A stretch of DNA of 64,000 nucleotides from Caldilineaceae bacterium (GTDB lineage: Bacteria; Chloroflexota; Anaerolineae; Caldilineales; Caldilineaceae). The stretch lies in assembly GCA_020634755.1 (NCBI GenBank), contig JACKBC010000017.1:59851-123850 (forward strand), written 5' to 3'. Below are positions 25,112 through 34,551 of the stretch, piece by piece (within the stretch, counting starts at the first letter, position 1; every line of letters starts with the position of its first letter). A program made the translations under genes and the position numbers. Under the pieces are notes generated by a model. That model searched no databases, was not told where the DNA came from, and worked only from the letters and a program-made list of their open reading frames with translations.

Positions 25112-26392
25112 GTGAGTGATTTGTCCAACCCAACTGCAAACTCATCGCGTCGCCGGCTGCGCACCGGCCGCCGCCAACGTAAAGCCACGCTAGCCATTGG
25201 GATAGCAGTGGCCCTTCTCATTGTCGGATACGTTTTCGATATGTTTGATGCTCAGGGCCGCGCGCTGCTGCGCCAATACGCCACCATCATCATGAACATG
25301 GGCACGCGGCCGCCTGATTGGCAAGAAGGCGTTATTGACGAAAGCGGACAAAATCCGCTGCCACCGCCTGGTCAGGAGCCCGCCAAACAGCCAGAGCCGG
25401 CGACCGCCCCCATCTATCAAATCTACTTTACCGACCCCACCTGTCCGCCTGAAGAAGAGCGTCACGGTGGTTTGGATGAGACGATTGCCGCCGATCTGCT
25501 CACTGCGACCGAGCGGGTGGATGTGGCGGCGTTCGATCTAGACGCCGAGCCCATTGTGCAAGCGCTGATCGACTTGGCCGGTAGCGAGCGCACAGTGCGC
25601 GTGGTTACCGATGCGGACAACGCTGATCTATCGAGCATTCGACGATTGCGCCGCCACGGCATTAGCGTGGTCGAGGATAAGCGCCGCGGGTTGATGCATA
25701 ACAAATTTATTGTGATTGATCAGAAAACGCTGTGGGTGGGCTCACTCAATTACACCTCCAGCGGCGTCTATTGCAACAACAATAATCTGGTGCGCTTTGA
25801 GTCATCCGAATTGGCCGCCAATTACGTGGCCGAAATGGATGAAATGTATATTGAGCGCAGTTTTGGCCCCAATTCGCCAATTAACACGCCGCACGAAAAG
25901 CTCGTCGTGCAAAACTTGGCAATCGAGAACTATTTTGCCCCAGAACGCGAACTGGAGTTGGTGAACGTGATTGCGCGAACGGTGGTGCGCGCCGAGGAGG
26001 AGATTCTCTTTATGGCCTTCTCATTCACCAACGAGGAGATTGGCGAGGCCATGCTGGGGCGAGCAGATGCGGGGGTATCTCTGCGTGGCCTCTTTGAATC
26101 GACAGGTTCCGACAGCGAAAGCAGCTATTATCCAATTATGGCGGCTATGGCATTGCCCAATGTCAGTGTCCTGCGTGATGCCAATCCGTATATTATGCAT
26201 CACAAAGTCATCATTGTGGATCGCGAAACCGTCATCTTTGGTTCATTCAACTTCAGCGCCAGCGCCAACCGCAGCAACGACGAGAATATTATCGTCGTTC
26301 ACGACGCCTCTTTTGCCACCCCCTTTGTGGCCGAATTTGAACGGCTGTGGCGCGCCGCTGGGGTTCATGCAGCCGAAGCCAGCAGACGCTAG
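25112..26392 (+). CDS. Membrane-anchored phospholipase D-like protein
   Basis: 426 aa, GTG start. One membrane helix lies near 30-48 (TLAIGIAVALLIVGYVFDMF). Two HKD motifs follow: MHNKFIVIDQ near 194, with GSLNYTSSG behind it, and MHHKVIIVDRE near 370, with GSFNFSASA behind it. Two HKD sites form the active centre of PLD-type phosphodiesterases and nucleases. It probably faces the outside of the membrane and acts on lipid or nucleic acid; which one cannot be told. Transcription likely starts at the TATAAT box at 25051. Confidence 0.87.
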   Translation: MSDLSNPTANSSRRRLRTGRRQRKATLAIGIAVALLIVGYVFDMFDAQGRALLRQYATIIMNMGTRPPDWQEGVIDESGQNPLPPPGQEPAKQPEPATAPIYQIYFTDPTCPPEEERHGGLDETIAADLLTATERVDVAAFDLDAEPIVQALIDLAGSERTVRVVTDADNADLSSIRRLRRHGISVVEDKRRGLMHNKFIVIDQKTLWVGSLNYTSSGVYCNNNNLVRFESSELAANYVAEMDEMYIERSFGPNSPINTPHEKLVVQNLAIENYFAPERELELVNVIARTVVRAEEEILFMAFSFTNEEIGEAMLGRADAGVSLRGLFESTGSDSESSYYPIMAAMALPNVSVLRDANPYIMHHKVIIVDRETVIFGSFNFSASANRSNDENIIVVHDASFATPFVAEFERLWRAAGVHAAEASRR

Positions 26393-26396
26393 ACAG

Positions 26397-27701
26397 CTAC
26401 TTGGCAAAAAATTCAGCGCTGCGCTGCGTAGCCGACTGAATGGCTTCGTCGAGTGTGGTGCGCCCGTAATAAGCATTCTGCAATTCCGTGTTGACAATGC
26501 CCTCAATATCGCTCCACCCGTTCATCAAAGGCAGATTGCGCATCCCAGGGATGGCGTCCAGAAAAGCCCGGCTGTTGGTCGGTTTGGCCGCGGCATCAAG
26601 AAAAACATCAGATTCCGCCAGCACTTTGCGCGAGGGCACGGTGCGCCCCGTCTGCGCCAAAATCGCTTGGCCGTCTGCCGAATTGGCAAATTCTAAAAAC
26701 GTCCAGGCCGCGTCTTTGTGTTTGCCGGCCGCCGCCATGCAAAACGCGTCGGCGTGCAGAACGCTAGCCCGCTGTTGACCAACGGGCAGAGCGGCCACAT
26801 CCCAATCAAAACCCTCAATCAGCCGAAACTCGGGCACGACGCGGCGGCTGTCCATAAACATGGCTAGCCGACCATTGACAAAACGGCTCAAGCTGCTCTC
26901 CGCCTCCTCGGCCACGGCATCAGGCGTCACATGATGCGCGGTTTGCAACGCGATGAACCAAGCCAGCGCCGCTTGGCTGGCCGGCGCCGCCAGCGTCAAT
27001 TTGGTGGGCGCGGCCGGGTCATCCACAATGTCGCCGCCATTCATCCAAATAAAGGGCGCCGCGCGTATGATTGTGGCATCCACGCCCAAGCCGTAAATAT
27101 CGGTTGCGCCGTCGCCATCGGCATCAGTCGTCGTGGCTTGGGCGGTGGCCACAAAATCGGCCCATGTCCAATCATCTTGGGGATAGGCCACGCCGGCTGC
27201 GTCAAAGAGCGCCTTGTTGTAATAGATAACCGGGCTGGAAATATTCTGCGGCATACACATCTGCACACCGTTCCACTGAAAGGCGCGCAGGACCTGTGGA
27301 TAATAATCATCCACCGTGATTTGTGCACTCTGCGCCAGATAGTCGGTCAGCGGTTCCACGGCGCGGCGGGCAAAAAACGGACCCAAATAACGATAGTTGA
27401 TTAAAAAGAGATCGGGTGGCGTGCCGGCGGCGAAATCGGCGGCCAACCGCTTGCGGAAGTCGCCGCCGCTGGGAATGTTAATCAGCTGCACGGCAATATC
27501 ACCATGTGCGGCGCCAAACGCATCTATCAATGTTTGATAGGTGGTTTCATCAGTCGGGTCGCCCGAAATCAGAAATGTGATGGGCGTTGCGACATCCCCC
27601 GCGGCGGGCAATGGCAGTTGGGCTGGTGCGCAAGCAGCCAGCACCAATCCAGCCATAATGGCGACAAATGTGAATAAAGTGATGAATTTTTTATGCAACA
27701 T
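26397..27701 (-). CDS. Sugar ABC transporter substrate-binding lipoprotein
   Basis: 434 aa, extracellular solute-binding family 1. The signal ends in a lipobox (AGLVLAAC). The family pattern FLISGDPTDETTYQTLIDAF and the late WTFLEFANSADGQAI are clear. It delivers an oligosaccharide or glycerol-phosphate-like ligand to the permeases encoded just upstream, whose second gene overlaps this start by 11 bases. No ATPase gene is nearby. Confidence 0.9.
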   Translation of the reverse strand: MLHKKFITLFTFVAIMAGLVLAACAPAQLPLPAAGDVATPITFLISGDPTDETTYQTLIDAFGAAHGDIAVQLINIPSGGDFRKRLAADFAAGTPPDLFLINYRYLGPFFARRAVEPLTDYLAQSAQITVDDYYPQVLRAFQWNGVQMCMPQNISSPVIYYNKALFDAAGVAYPQDDWTWADFVATAQATTTDADGDGATDIYGLGVDATIIRAAPFIWMNGGDIVDDPAAPTKLTLAAPASQAALAWFIALQTAHHVTPDAVAEEAESSLSRFVNGRLAMFMDSRRVVPEFRLIEGFDWDVAALPVGQQRASVLHADAFCMAAAGKHKDAAWTFLEFANSADGQAILAQTGRTVPSRKVLAESDVFLDAAAKPTNSRAFLDAIPGMRNLPLMNGWSDIEGIVNTELQNAYYGRTTLDEAIQSATQRSAEFFAK

Positions 27702-28713
27702 AGTTGGGCCTGACGCTATTCCCTTTCTGAGGAAAATTTTGGGTAGGTGAACGGAGCATAAAGAGTGCGGGCGCTTCAGAATCGCTGCGGATAAATTGCT
27801 GCATGGCCAGATAGACCAGCAGCACCGGTACAGTCATCACCACGACTGCCGCCAGCAGCAGCGACCAATTGGTGACGGCCATCTGCTGCAACATGCGTAA
27901 GCCCACGGCCAGCGTATAGCGTTCGGCCGATTTGAGAAAGAGCAGCGGGTCCACAAAGTCGCTCCAATAGTGGCTAAAGGTGAGCAACACCACGGCCAAC
28001 GCCGTGGGCCGCGCCAAGGGCAGCGCAATGCGGCGCCAGCTCAAAAAAGGCCCCGCCCCATCCAGCCGCGCCGATTCAAACAGCTCCCGCGGCGCGCGGC
28101 GAAAGCCCCAATAGAACATGAGCACATAGAGCGGCTTTGTGCCCATGAGCGCCGGGGCAACCAGTACCGTATAGGTGTCGATGAGCCCCAGCTTGCTAAA
28201 AAGCACATAGCGCGGCAGCCAAACCGCCGTGCTCGGCGTCATGAGCAGCCCAATGGTCAACATGACCAGCCAGCGCCGCGGGCGTTCCGGCGTTTGCGCC
28301 ATGGCAAATCCGGCAGCCGAAGCGGTGATTAGCGTCAGCGCCGCGCCCACCGTGCTGACCAAAATCGAATTGCCAATCTGGCGCCCCAGTGGTGCAATGC
28401 GAAAGATTTCGGCGTAATTGGTCCAGGCCAGCTCCTGCGGCGCCCACTCCAGAGCGCGTGGCGGCGGCAACCCCAATGGCCGCAACGAACTGGTCAACAC
28501 CCAGAAAAAAGGCGCGACAAACACAAAGGTTATGGTCAGCGCGGTACAATGCCAAAGGACCGTTTGCCAGCGCACCCGTTGCATTTGCCGCCCAATAATT
28601 ACGGACCACACCCAGCGCGCCAAAGCAAAAGTTTTCGTGCAAAAGACAATCCAGGCGCGGCGCCAAGCATGTTTGCGCTGTAAATGGGCGTTAGCGTACC
28701 CCTTAGATCTCAT
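27691..28713 (-). CDS. Carbohydrate ABC transporter permease, MalG-type
   Basis: 340 aa from the ATG at 28713, which overlaps the upstream permease's end (ATGAGATCTAA). It has six predicted membrane helices and the cytoplasmic EAA-type loop RLDGAGPFLSWRRIALPLAR, which docks with the ATPase. The first 65 residues are unusually long and basic, so a later Met (MQRVRWQT) is an alternative start. It partners the MalF-type protein and binding protein in the same operon. Confidence 0.88.
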   Translation of the reverse strand: MRSKGYANAHLQRKHAWRRAWIVFCTKTFALARWVWSVIIGRQMQRVRWQTVLWHCTALTITFVFVAPFFWVLTSSLRPLGLPPPRALEWAPQELAWTNYAEIFRIAPLGRQIGNSILVSTVGAALTLITASAAGFAMAQTPERPRRWLVMLTIGLLMTPSTAVWLPRYVLFSKLGLIDTYTVLVAPALMGTKPLYVLMFYWGFRRAPRELFESARLDGAGPFLSWRRIALPLARPTALAVVLLTFSHYWSDFVDPLLFLKSAERYTLAVGLRMLQQMAVTNWSLLLAAVVVMTVPVLLVYLAMQQFIRSDSEAPALFMLRSPTQNFPQKGNSVRPNYVA

Positions 28714-29632
28714 CGGCATAGCCCCACCCGCCCAGCAGCCAATAGAGCAACCAGAGCAACGCGCCAATGCCCGCAAACATAATCAACATCATAGCGGCCG
28801 CGTGGCCAATGCGAAAATGGCTAAAGGCCTCCTCGTAGACCAGATAGGGCAGCAGCGTCGTGGCGTAGTTGGGTCCGCCACTGGTCATCATATAGACTGG
28901 CACAAAGCTGCTTTGGGCGCTGAGCAGAATATCGCGCAGCAACAGCAAAAACAGCCACGGCGCCAGCAGCGGCAGCGTAATATAGCGAAAGAGCTGCCAC
29001 CGATTGCCGCCATCCAGCGCCGCCACCTGGAAATACGCCGTGGGCAACCCTTGCCGCGCCGCAATCAGCAGCAACATGCCTTCGCCCACACGCAAGCCAG
29101 ACATTAACACCAGCGAAATCAGCGCCGTATCTTCACTGACCAGCCAATTTAGCGCCGGCAACCCCACCCATGCCAGCACCTTATTGAGCGGCCCATAGAG
29201 CGGGTTGAATATCCAGAGCCAGATCAGCGCATAGGCCACTTCGGGAATCACCGAGGGCAGATAAGCCGCCACCCGATATTGGCGCACGCCGCGATGGGGA
29301 TGATGCAACAGCAGCGCCAGCAGCAGCGCGCCCAACAGCTGTAGCGGCGCCGCCAGCCCCACGTAAATCAGCGAATTGCGCAGGGCAATCCAAAAAAGAT
29401 CGCGCTGAAAAATCGTCCTGAAATTGGCCAGCCCACTCCACGTAGGTGCAGCCAGCGCATCATATTGGGTAAAAGCCAATACAGCCGTGTATAGCGCCGG
29501 TAAGATGATCAATAGCGTGGCGCCCACCAAAAAAGGCGCCAGCAAAAGCCCCAGTTCCAATCGATAGCGCGTGCATATACGTCGCCAGGAGCGGTTAAAC
29601 GGGGCAAAAAACAGAGAGGTTGAACGCAACAA
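28703..29632 (-). CDS. Carbohydrate ABC transporter permease, MalF-type
   Basis: 309 aa, six membrane helices beginning LGLLLAPFLVGATLLIILP. The EAA-type loop reads ALDGGNRWQLFRYITLPLL. It is the first gene of a three-gene operon (MalF-type, MalG-type, binding protein), each overlapping the next. Together they import a sugar; the ATPase must come from elsewhere in the genome, as with shared MsmX-type ATPases. Confidence 0.9.
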   Translation of the reverse strand: MLRSTSLFFAPFNRSWRRICTRYRLELGLLLAPFLVGATLLIILPALYTAVLAFTQYDALAAPTWSGLANFRTIFQRDLFWIALRNSLIYVGLAAPLQLLGALLLALLLHHPHRGVRQYRVAAYLPSVIPEVAYALIWLWIFNPLYGPLNKVLAWVGLPALNWLVSEDTALISLVLMSGLRVGEGMLLLIAARQGLPTAYFQVAALDGGNRWQLFRYITLPLLAPWLFLLLLRDILLSAQSSFVPVYMMTSGGPNYATTLLPYLVYEEAFSHFRIGHAAAMMLIMFAGIGALLWLLYWLLGGWGYADEI

Positions 29633-29653
29633 AAGGTAAATCCTGTGGCCAAG

Positions 29654-29696
29654 CCTCCCCCTGTACTCGTTCGCGTCAAGCGCGTCAAGGGGGAGG
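29654..29696. terminator. CCTCCCCC..GGGGGAGG hairpin
   Basis: 8-bp perfect GC stem with a 27-base loop that contains GCGTCAAGCGCGTCAAG. It lies between the DsrE-like gene and the permease operon. It may be a terminator or attenuator ahead of the permease gene. Confidence 0.45.
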
Positions 29697-29706
29697 AGAG
29701 GTCTCC

Positions 29707-30108
29707 TTACAATGTAATTACCTGATCGGGTGGGCTGCCGGCGAGAGCGCCATATAGATCGGGAAAGCAGCCAACCTGCACCCCATCCACCACATTGACC
29801 GTGCGGATCTCGCCCGGCTCGGTGCGACCTTGGCCATTGGCGTCACACCAACGCGGTTCGCCTACGGCCAGCCCACGCTCCAGCGCACACATGTCGCACA
29901 TCATCAGCAAAATGTTCTTTTCCGCCGCCACTTTGGCCAGTCGCTCGCCAATGGGGTTCCCCTTGCTGAGCAGCAGCGTATTGTCATCAAAAAAGAACAT
30001 GCCCACCACATCCACGCCGTGGGCGCCGGCTTCCAGCTGCGGCAAAATCATCTGCCCCAGCTTATAGCTGGCGGAACGCGGCAGCGCAAAAACATAGGCT
30101 ATCTTCAT
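29707..30108 (-). CDS. DsrE-like / SaoD-type sulfur-relay family protein
   Basis: 133 aa single-domain protein with the DsrE fold pattern. A conserved cysteine pair lies in LLMMCDMCALERGL near residue 80, where sulfur carriers of this clan bind persulfide. VGMFFFDDNTLLLS and a further Cys in VGCFPDLYGAL also fit. Likely a cytoplasmic sulfur- or selenium-relay subunit, with a second role unknown. It lies between the molybdate and sugar transporters but is not obviously part of either. Confidence 0.72.
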   Translation of the reverse strand: MKIAYVFALPRSASYKLGQMILPQLEAGAHGVDVVGMFFFDDNTLLLSKGNPIGERLAKVAAEKNILLMMCDMCALERGLAVGEPRWCDANGQGRTEPGEIRTVNVVDGVQVGCFPDLYGALAGSPPDQVITL

Positions 30109-30230
30109 GGGATTTTTCTCCTTTGGACCTCTATTTGATAAACCACAGATTCACATTGAGTTTACTATCCTGCCGACAACAATCTGTAAAATCTATAGAT
30201 TGATGACGCATTTGTGGCTGGGTTTTCTTG

Positions 30231-31076
30231 TTATTGCCATCTGTTTGTCACGCGCTGATGCAGCACGCGCTTTACCACAAAGAGTACCAGAAATGAGATG
30301 GACAACATAATTGTGGATAGGGTCAGGGCAATGGTCAAATCCAGCTCCAGGCCAATATAAATGGCCAGCGGCATAGTTTGGGTGCGGCCGGGGAAGTTGC
30401 CTGCAAAAATAATGGTGGCGCCAAATTCGCCCAGCGCCCGCGCCCACGTCATCACAATCCCGCCTAAGAGCGCCGGCCACGCCAGCGGGATGGTTATGTG
30501 CTGCAAAATGCGCCAGGCGTTGGCCCCATCAATGGCCGCGGCCTGCTCCAAATCGCGATCCACGCTGCCAAAGCCGGAAATGGCCGATTTGATGTAAAAG
30601 GGTGACGCCACAAATACTTGCGCCATGACGACGGCAGCCGGCGTAAAGGCAATGCTCACACCCAGATCATCCAAATAGGCGCCCAGCAGGCCGCGGCGGC
30701 CAAAGGTGATCAGCAGCGCCAAGCCGGCCACCGCCGGCGGCAGGATCATGGGCAGGTCGATCAGCGTATCCATAAGCGCGCGGCCGCGAAAGCGATGACG
30801 CGCCAGCAAGTAGGCCAGCGGCGTGCCAAAGCCCAGCGTAACCAACGTGCTCAAGGCGCCGGTGGTCAGGCTGAGCTGCACGGCTTGCACCACCTCTGGG
30901 CGCACCAAATTGGTGGCCAGCTGGTGCAGCGGTGAACGCAAAAAAAGCGCCAGCAGCGGCAAGCTTAAAAAGAAGAGGATCGGCAGCGCCAGCAGCAGCA
31001 GCCAGGGCGTGGCCCGCCGTTGCCCAACCGCGCTGGCTTCCAAGTGCGCCGTCTCATCGGACGGAGTCAACGCCAT
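30231..31076 (-). CDS. modB: Molybdate/tungstate ABC transporter permease ModB
   Basis: 281 aa from the ATG at 31076; an earlier start would run into the modA stop. Five to six membrane helices are predicted. The permease loop is AIDGANAWRILQHITIPLAW, and ILPPAVAGLALLITFGRRG is typical of ModB. It starts 4 bases after modA and so is translationally coupled. No modC ATPase follows; instead a 100-base gap leads to the DsrE-like gene. Confidence 0.88.
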   Translation of the reverse strand: MALTPSDETAHLEASAVGQRRATPWLLLLALPILFFLSLPLLALFLRSPLHQLATNLVRPEVVQAVQLSLTTGALSTLVTLGFGTPLAYLLARHRFRGRALMDTLIDLPMILPPAVAGLALLITFGRRGLLGAYLDDLGVSIAFTPAAVVMAQVFVASPFYIKSAISGFGSVDRDLEQAAAIDGANAWRILQHITIPLAWPALLGGIVMTWARALGEFGATIIFAGNFPGRTQTMPLAIYIGLELDLTIALTLSTIMLSISFLVLFVVKRVLHQRVTNRWQ

Positions 31077-31080
31077 GCCG

Positions 31081-31917
31081 CTACTGTTCCTCGCCGCTGG
31101 TCGGCGCAAACCCATAAGCGGCTAGCACCGTCTGCCCGTCTGGCCCCAGCACAAAATCCACAAACTGTTGCGCCAGCTCGGTCTGTTGGCTATCGGCCAG
31201 CGGGGCAATTGGATAGCTAGCAATTGCATTTAGCGCGTCGGGAATGACAATCTGCTGAAGCTGGTCGCTCTGCACGGCCGCATCGGACGTATACACAATA
31301 CCCGCATCTGCCTCGCCCAGCACCACTTTGCTCAGCACGGCCCGCACATTGGTCTCATAGGAAACCACATTGGCCAGAACCGCCTCTTTGTAGCCTGCCC
31401 CCAGGCTGCTGTCAGCCTCGGCTCTATCTAGAAAGCCTAATGCATACTGGCCAACGGGAACGTCGGCAGCGGCCAGCACAATCTTCAACCCCGGTTGGCG
31501 CAAATCATCCAGCCCGATCAAGCCAGCTGGATTATCGGTCGGCAGGACGACCACCAGACGGTTGTGGGCAAAGGTGCGCTCGGCATCGGCGTGGATGCGC
31601 CCGCTCTCTAGCGCCACGGCCATCTGCGCTTCGTTGGCCGAAGCAAACAAGTCTGCCGGTGCGCCTTCGGCAATCTGCGTAGCCAGCTGATTGGAGCCGG
31701 CAAAATTGTAGACAATTTCCACACCGGGGTGGGCGGTGCGAAACGTAGCGCCGATTTCATCAAAAACATTTGTCAATGAGGCCGCGGCAAAAACAACGAG
31801 CGTGGTGGTGCCGGCGTTCTCATCGGTTTGCGTGCTGGGTGCTGAAACAGGTGCACAGCTCACAAGCAGCAGACTGATTGTGATTATTATGAGCAAATAC
31901 CCGCATAGCTTGAGCAT
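31081..31917 (-). CDS. modA: Molybdate-binding lipoprotein ModA
   Basis: 278 aa. Lipoprotein signal ends LLLVSC. Family motifs are VVFAAASLTNVFDEIG, then NFAGSNQLATQIAEGAPADL and ADAGIVYTSDA. ModA binds molybdate or tungstate outside the membrane and hands it to ModB for molybdenum-cofactor enzymes. Its 5' region is occupied by a family A element and by broken copies of its end. Confidence 0.92.
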   Translation of the reverse strand: MLKLCGYLLIIITISLLLVSCAPVSAPSTQTDENAGTTTLVVFAAASLTNVFDEIGATFRTAHPGVEIVYNFAGSNQLATQIAEGAPADLFASANEAQMAVALESGRIHADAERTFAHNRLVVVLPTDNPAGLIGLDDLRQPGLKIVLAAADVPVGQYALGFLDRAEADSSLGAGYKEAVLANVVSYETNVRAVLSKVVLGEADAGIVYTSDAAVQSDQLQQIVIPDALNAIASYPIAPLADSQQTELAQQFVDFVLGPDGQTVLAAYGFAPTSGEEQ

Positions 31918-31978
31918 AAGAGTTGGCTTTCATTAACATTAGGGCTTACGTAAACATTAGGACGTACGTAAACATGAG

Positions 31979-32058
31979 GACTTACGCCAGCCTAAAGGGA
32001 AAATTGCCAGGTCAGCTAGGTTATGCCCTCCTAGCGAGCCGCCGGCGCTGCGTAAGTC
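31979..32058. repeat. Family A palindromic element, copy A2, with extra end fragments
   Basis: 80 bp with ends GACTTACGCC and TGCGTAAGTC. Read on minus it matches A3 and A4, including TAACCTAGCTGACC and GGCAATTTTCCC. Upstream, 31937-31978 holds repeated pieces of the element's outer end (ATTAGGRCKTACGTAAAC), as if end sequences had been duplicated. Confidence 0.8.
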
Positions 32059-32146
32059 GACCCATACAAGAAAGTTCAGGCTTTGGATTACAGAAGCAAG
32101 AAATATCATCACCAAAGAAGGATGGCGAACTGAGATTTGCGCTCGA

Positions 32147-32178
32147 TTGTACCTATTTTACAGTAAATCATGTATAAT
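32147..32178 (+). promoter_or_regulatory. Possible promoter of the WD40 gene
   Basis: TATAAT at 32173-32178 lies 40 bases before the start codon. The best -35 word is TTGTAC at 32147, giving a spacer of 20 bases, which is long. Confidence 0.35.
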
Positions 32179-32218
32179 CGCGGAATGGTTCAACTAGACA
32201 AAGGAAAACAATATCGAG

Positions 32219-34348
32219 ATGTTTGGGATATATAAATGGGTTGTCGGCATTGTCGTGGCGCTGGTAGGGATGGCGGCACTGGCCTGGTGGGTCATATTTG
32301 ACCCATTTGGCGCAGATGGCGCTGCTTTGACATTGCCGCCCGCAGTGCAGAATGTAACAAGCGTAACGGCGACTGACTCGCCAATTGCGCCGCGCGCACA
32401 TTTTGGCGATGGCCGCGGCACACAGTTTGTCTTTGGCGCGCAAAACAGCCTGATGGCGGTGGCCACCGATATTGGCCTCTACCTGTATGACGCCACATCC
32501 TTGACTCGCCGCCAGTTCTGGGCAACGACAACGCCGGTCCAAAGTGTGGCTGTGGCCGCCGATAACCCCACGCTTGCCTTTAGCACTACGGGCGATGAGC
32601 GCAAACTCTATCAATACCGGGACGGTGATACGGAGTTGATGGTGCGCGATTTGGAGGAATCGCTCATCCACGGCCTCAGCTATTCACCCGATGGCGCCTA
32701 CTTAGTTGGCGTTTCGTTTTATCACCTCTTTATGTGGGATGTCGCTACGCTCGACCTGCTGGTGACCCACCAGCAGCCCAGTGCGCTCACCAAAAACATG
32801 CGCTTCTCACCGGATGGGCGCTTGCTAGCCGTGGTTTACAAAAAAACGCTGGAGCTGTGGCGGTTGGCAGACCACAGCTTAGTGCAAACTGTGCAGCTTG
32901 ACGGCGAGCACTATTTTAGTTCGGAAACGGTCACTTTTGCTCCCGATAGCCAGCAGATTGCGGTGGCCGCGCTGCGTGAACCGCGGCTCTACCGCTGGAC
33001 TGTGGCCAGCAATCAGCTAACCGCGGCGCCTATTCTCCAGCTTGATGCCAATACCGGCGCCATCATCGATCTCCAATTTGACCCTACCGGTGATCAATTG
33101 AGCGTTGCCGCAGCCAGTGGTCAATTCTTCCTATACGACTTAGTGGCTGCCGATTCCGCGCCCATTGCGCTCCCCTTGTCCGGCATCCAAAAAATTGCCT
33201 GGTCCAGTGATGGCGCCTGGTTGGCGGCGGCTGGATCCAATGGGGCTATTCACATTTTGTCAGTAGTGGATGGTGCGCAAAAACAGTCGGTAATGTTGCC
33301 GCCCTATGTTGCGCGCAGCTATGTGGAACAGCTCTTCTGGCATGCAAATGATGACGCCTTAACGGCCATATTGGAAACTGGGGCCGTTTACCAATGGCAA
33401 CTCGCCGATGGGACGTTAACCCACAATCTTGAACAGCACAGTTTGGGACGACTGAATAGCGCCGCGTTTACGCCAGATGGCGCTCAGCTCATCATCGGCG
33501 CCGAAAATGGGGTCGTCCAACTGTGGGATGTGGTCGGCGGCCAGCTCGTCAATACGCTCCGCCCACCCGGCGGCCACGTCGATGCTGTAGTTGCTGCCGC
33601 CGACAATCAATTGGCCATTGCGGCGTCCGACACATTGGCGTTGGGCGTATGGGCGGACCCGGTCTATCTGTGGAATGCCACGACGGACGATCCGTTTACC
33701 GTCCTGGACACCGATGATACCGGCTTTGTGACCAGTTGCGGCGTTTATTGGAACAGCGCACTCTTTTCGCCCGATGGTCAATATGTGGTGACTACGGCTT
33801 ACGCGCACAAAGCGCTGCTTTGGCGAGTGACCGATGGTGAGCTGGTGCAGCAATTTGAGGGCCATACCTCGGCCATTTTGGACATTGCGCTCTCGCCGGA
33901 CGGCGCTTTGCTCGCCACGGCTTCTGACGATGAAGATGTGCGCGTCTGGCGGACCGCCGATGGTCAATTGGAACAGACTTTTTCTGGTCACGCCGGCGGT
34001 GCGGTGGCGGTGGCCTTTGCACCAGACGGCCAATCGCTGGCGACGCGCTCGGCCATGGGCGATATTTGGCTCTGGCCGCTGGATGGCGATGCCCCCCATC
34101 AGCTCCTGGCCGATGTGCGCAACCCACGCAGCAATCTAGTTTTTTCCCCCGACGGAACATGGTTGGCCACAGGTGTGCGCAACAATCGCGCTTATCTGTG
34201 GCCCGTGGACGATCCCACCCAGCTGTATGTATTGGCGGGACACAATGGGCTCGTCAACGCCGTCACCTTTTCACCCGACGGCGCCCTCTTAGCAACAGCG
34301 TCCGATGATGGCACGGCGGCGCTGTGGGATGTGCCAGCGATGCGCTAG
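32219..34348 (+). CDS. Membrane-anchored WD40 repeat protein
   Basis: 709 aa. An N-terminal membrane helix (WVVGIVVALVGMAALAWWVIF) is followed by two beta-propellers of WD40-like blades, with the clearest repeats near the C-terminus (FSPDGALLATASDDGTAALW). No enzymatic domain is seen, so it is probably a scaffold exposed outside the membrane. AAAGGA lies upstream of the ATG. The downstream BNR propeller gene points the same way but is separated by an inverted repeat. Confidence 0.87.
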   Translation: MFGIYKWVVGIVVALVGMAALAWWVIFDPFGADGAALTLPPAVQNVTSVTATDSPIAPRAHFGDGRGTQFVFGAQNSLMAVATDIGLYLYDATSLTRRQFWATTTPVQSVAVAADNPTLAFSTTGDERKLYQYRDGDTELMVRDLEESLIHGLSYSPDGAYLVGVSFYHLFMWDVATLDLLVTHQQPSALTKNMRFSPDGRLLAVVYKKTLELWRLADHSLVQTVQLDGEHYFSSETVTFAPDSQQIAVAALREPRLYRWTVASNQLTAAPILQLDANTGAIIDLQFDPTGDQLSVAAASGQFFLYDLVAADSAPIALPLSGIQKIAWSSDGAWLAAAGSNGAIHILSVVDGAQKQSVMLPPYVARSYVEQLFWHANDDALTAILETGAVYQWQLADGTLTHNLEQHSLGRLNSAAFTPDGAQLIIGAENGVVQLWDVVGGQLVNTLRPPGGHVDAVVAAADNQLAIAASDTLALGVWADPVYLWNATTDDPFTVLDTDDTGFVTSCGVYWNSALFSPDGQYVVTTAYAHKALLWRVTDGELVQQFEGHTSAILDIALSPDGALLATASDDEDVRVWRTADGQLEQTFSGHAGGAVAVAFAPDGQSLATRSAMGDIWLWPLDGDAPHQLLADVRNPRSNLVFSPDGTWLATGVRNNRAYLWPVDDPTQLYVLAGHNGLVNAVTFSPDGALLATASDDGTAALWDVPAMR

Positions 34349-34362
34349 AAGGTTGTCGAAGA

Positions 34363-34456
34363 GGAAAATTTTGTACGCAAATTAGGCGGATTCGCGCGGA
34401 TTCTTGGCGGCATTGACACTTTAATTTGCGTTCATCCGCGTACAAAATCTGTTTTC
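34363..34456. repeat. Imperfect palindrome GGAAAA..TTTTCC after the WD40 gene
   Basis: The left arm GGAAAATTTTGTACGCAAAT pairs in two blocks with the right arm (ATTTGCG, then CGCGTACAAAAT, then TTTTCC). The middle is GGCGGATTCGCGCGGATT-type wording, akin to the hairpin at 11448. It may end transcription of the WD40 gene. Confidence 0.6.
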
Positions 34457-34493
34457 CAATCCCCGCCCGCGAAACTGTTTATAGGAGTACACT

Positions 34494-34520
34494 ATGCAGC
34501 GTCAGCACATTGCACGATAG
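34494..34520 (+). CDS. Eight-codon leader-like ORF before the BNR gene
   Basis: AGGAG lies 7 bases before the ATG. The reading is MQRQHIAR then TAG, and it ends 31 bases before the next start codon. The reading could be a leader peptide, or an accident of an old start region. Confidence 0.25.
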   Translation: MQRQHIAR

Positions 34521-34551
34521 CCAATATTGACCCAGCGGAAGGAGCAGCAAA

